From the NCBI GenBank assembly GCA_039934875.1, contig JBDTLH010000078.1:1-6504 (forward strand): a stretch of DNA of 6,504 nt. Reading direction: 5' to 3'. The notes beneath the pieces are model-generated. The model ran no database searches, was not told the origin of the DNA, and was given only the letters and a program-made list of their open reading frames with translations. The position numbers were made by a program, and so were the translations under genes. Positions 4,921 through 6,504 of the stretch are shown here, piece after piece. The first letter of the stretch is position 1; every line of letters starts with the position of its first letter. This stretch comes from JBDTLH01 sp039934875. GTDB taxonomy: Bacteria > Acidobacteriota > Terriglobia > Terriglobales > Acidobacteriaceae.

Positions 4921-6299
4921 GTGATCTGATAAATCACGACGAGACCATCGTTGCCATCGCGACTCCGCAGGGGCGCGGCGGGATCGGCGTGGTGCGGCTC
5001 TCTGGTCCGCGGGCGCTCGAAATTGCGGAACTCATGTTGCGCGGGAAGCATCCGCTCGCGCCCGGTCACGCCAGCTTTTGTGAATTGATCGATGTTGCTA
5101 ACGATCATAGTAATAACGGCCGGCTGGATGACGTGGTCGCGACCTACTTCCGCAGTCCGCAGTCCTATACCAAAGAGGATGTGGTCGAGATTTCGGCGCA
5201 TGGCTCGCCGGTGTTGCTGGAACACATCGTGCGCCAGGCGATTGCCTGCGGCGCGCGGCCCGCCGAGCCCGGCGAGTTTACCCGCCGCGCGTTCTTGAAT
5301 GGGCGCATCAATCTCACCCAGGCCGAAGCAGTGCGCGATCTGATCGAAGCGCAGACGCTCTATCAGGCGAAGCTGGCGGCGCAGCAACTGGGCGGCGCGC
5401 TCTCCAGGCGGGTGGCGCCGATCAAGCGCAAGCTGGTTGATTTGATCGCGGTGCTCGAAGCGGGAATCGACTTTGCCGACGATGACGTCTCTGTCTTGTC
5501 TGCGCCGCGCATCCTGGAGCAGATTGCGGAGGTGCGCGCAGACCTCGGTCGTCTGCTCGCCAGCTTTCGTCTCGGCCACGTGGTGCATCAGGGCATCACG
5601 CTCGCCATCGTGGGCAGGCCGAATGTGGGGAAATCCAGCATCTTCAATTGTCTTATCGAGCGCGAGCGCGCTATTGTCACTGAGGTCCCGGGGACGACCC
5701 GCGATCTGGTGAGCGAGACCATTGCGCTGCACGGCGTGCCGGTGCGCCTGGTGGATACGGCGGGCATTCGTGAATCGGAAGAGGTCGAGTTGGTGGAGCG
5801 CATGGGCATCGAGCGCAGCTACGAAGCGCTGGCCGACGCCGATCTGGTGCTGCTGGTATTCGACGCCTCGCAAGCATGGGCTGGGGAAGAGGAGCGGCTC
5901 TTGGCGCGGTTGCACGAGCGCGCGCCGCTGCTGGTGGCGAACAAATCGGACCTCGCGACCACCGGCGGGGCGCGGATAGAAAGCGTTCGTACTTCGGCGC
6001 GCACTGGTGAAGGGATCGGCGAATTGCGCGAGCTGATCTGGCGGCGCGTCACCGGGTCGGGAGACGCTGGCGCGGAACTCGAATCGGGCGCGCTGACCAA
6101 CGCCCGCCACGAACAACTGGTACGCGAATCCCTGGCAGCGCTCAATGCGGCCCAAACCGCGACCGGGAATAAAATTCCGCACGAGATGCTGCTCATGGAC
6201 CTCTATGCCGCACTACACGCACTCGATGCGCTGACCGGTGAGACCACGCCCGACGACATCCTGACAATTATCTTTTCGAGTTTTTGCATCGGCAAGTAA
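4917..6299 (+). CDS. mnmE: tRNA modification GTPase MnmE
   Basis: With MnmG, MnmE installs the (carboxymethyl)aminomethyl group on wobble uridine 34 of certain tRNAs; it is a potassium-activated cytoplasmic GTPase that dimerises. The 460-residue protein is full length. The N-terminal folate-binding domain (about 1-125) starts with ETIVAIATPQGRGGIG. The helical domain surrounds a G domain with G1 GRPNVGKS (223-230), G2 GTTRD (249-253), G3 DTAG (270-273), G4 NKSD (332-335) and a G5-like TSART (349-353). The invariant C-terminal CIGK (457-460), whose cysteine is needed for modification, is present. The GTG start is the only one that fits the family N terminus. The gene follows the PH-like gene closely; mnmG, often nearby in other bacteria, would have to lie outside the window. 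Confidence 0.97.
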   Translation: MSDLINHDETIVAIATPQGRGGIGVVRLSGPRALEIAELMLRGKHPLAPGHASFCELIDVANDHSNNGRLDDVVATYFRSPQSYTKEDVVEISAHGSPVLLEHIVRQAIACGARPAEPGEFTRRAFLNGRINLTQAEAVRDLIEAQTLYQAKLAAQQLGGALSRRVAPIKRKLVDLIAVLEAGIDFADDDVSVLSAPRILEQIAEVRADLGRLLASFRLGHVVHQGITLAIVGRPNVGKSSIFNCLIERERAIVTEVPGTTRDLVSETIALHGVPVRLVDTAGIRESEEVELVERMGIERSYEALADADLVLLVFDASQAWAGEEERLLARLHERAPLLVANKSDLATTGGARIESVRTSARTGEGIGELRELIWRRVTGSGDAGAELESGALTNARHEQLVRESLAALNAAQTATGNKIPHEMLLMDLYAALHALDALTGETTPDDILTIIFSSFCIGK

Positions 6300-6333
6300 C
6301 GGGCAGACATGGCTAGTGAGTGCAAAGGCGTTA

Positions 6334-6432
6334 ACACGAAGGACACGAAGGGAACACGAAGCACACAGAGACAAAGAAGGCAAAACCAGTCCCTTCGTGT
6401 TTCTTTAAGCTCTCCTCTGTGTCCTCCGTGGT
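6334..6432. repeat. dispersed repeat cluster downstream of mnmE
   Basis: ACACGAAG occurs three times (6334-6341, 6343-6350, 6354-6361). ACACGAAGGGA (6343-6353) and TCCCTTCGTGT (6390-6400) form a perfect 11-base inverted repeat with a 36-base spacer. The right end CCTCTGTGTCCTCCGTGGT (6414-6432) is, on the minus strand, a 17 of 19 match to the hemY tail sequence at 3561-3579. The cluster fills most of the 205 bases after mnmE, contains no credible gene and belongs to the same family as the hemY-overlapping element. It may form a hairpin after mnmE but has no clear T-tract. Confidence 0.7.
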
Positions 6433-6480
6433 AAAGCTCTTGCTCTTATCCGCGCTCATCCGGAAATTCGCGGCCAGTCC

Positions 6481-6486
6481 TTGACA
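6481..6486 (+). promoter_or_regulatory. possible -35 box at the window edge
   Basis: TTGACA is a perfect -35 consensus. The window ends 18 bases later in TTAT, so a -10 box at normal spacing would lie at or just past the edge and cannot be seen. If real, it drives a gene beyond the window. Confidence 0.3.
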
Positions 6487-6504
6487 CGCCTGACTTGCAT
6501 TTAT

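Noticed and set aside
4515..6182. 555-residue minus-strand open frame opposite the PH-like gene and mnmE
   Set aside because: It lies entirely antisense to mnmE and most of the PH-like gene. It is rich in Arg, His and Gln and has no recognisable domain, as expected for an antisense shadow in GC-rich coding DNA.
6334..6432. Possible CRISPR array after mnmE
   Set aside because: The repeated word is only about 8 bases, spacing is 1-3 bases and it is part of an inverted repeat; there are no spacers of uniform length and no cas genes.

Overview
The window reads as a chromosomal housekeeping segment of a GC-rich Gram-negative bacterium. Two things point towards Acidobacteria: the gene content, and the dispersed non-coding words of the type CACAGAGGACACAGAGG and ACACGAAGG seen at the end of hemY and after mnmE. 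The phylum is an inference from recalled pattern; there is no 16S or other marker here.

Layout. A complete tRNA-Ser(GCU) lies on the minus strand at the left edge (10-102). It is separated by a 116-base gap with a strong inverted repeat from a plus-strand haem operon: hemE (219-1274), hemH (1318-2223) and hemY (2220-3623). HemH and hemY overlap by ATGA. HemE and hemH are separated by a short tandem repeat whose copies each carry a Shine-Dalgarno-like GGAG. The 3' end of hemY runs into repeat DNA. The 257-base gap after it (3624-3880) holds a tandem duplication, the other arm of an imperfect inverted repeat and a 10-bp-stem hairpin. Convergent to it, on the minus strand, is a small secreted LTxxQ (Spy/CpxP-like) protein (3881-4309). 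Divergent from that gene are a membrane-anchored PH-like protein (4479-4871) and, 45 bases further, mnmE (4917-6299). The last 205 bases are dispersed repeat sequence and a possible -35 box at the very edge.

How the genes work together. HemE makes coproporphyrinogen III, HemY oxidises it (or protoporphyrinogen) and HemH inserts iron. The order hemE-hemH-hemY and the B. subtilis-like HemH fit the coproporphyrin-dependent haem route; the last enzyme of that route (ChdC/HemQ) is not in the window. MnmE and tRNA-Ser belong to translation. The Spy-like protein is an envelope protein with no visible link to the others.

No new defence, mobile or biosynthetic system is visible. The most interesting points are small-scale: the GGAG-bearing tandem repeat with an in-frame mini-ORF ending in TGATG at the hemH start, the repeat-derived C-terminal tail of HemY, a histidine where coproporphyrin ferrochelatases carry their iron-ligating tyrosine, and a probable frameshift or mis-set start in the PH-like gene.
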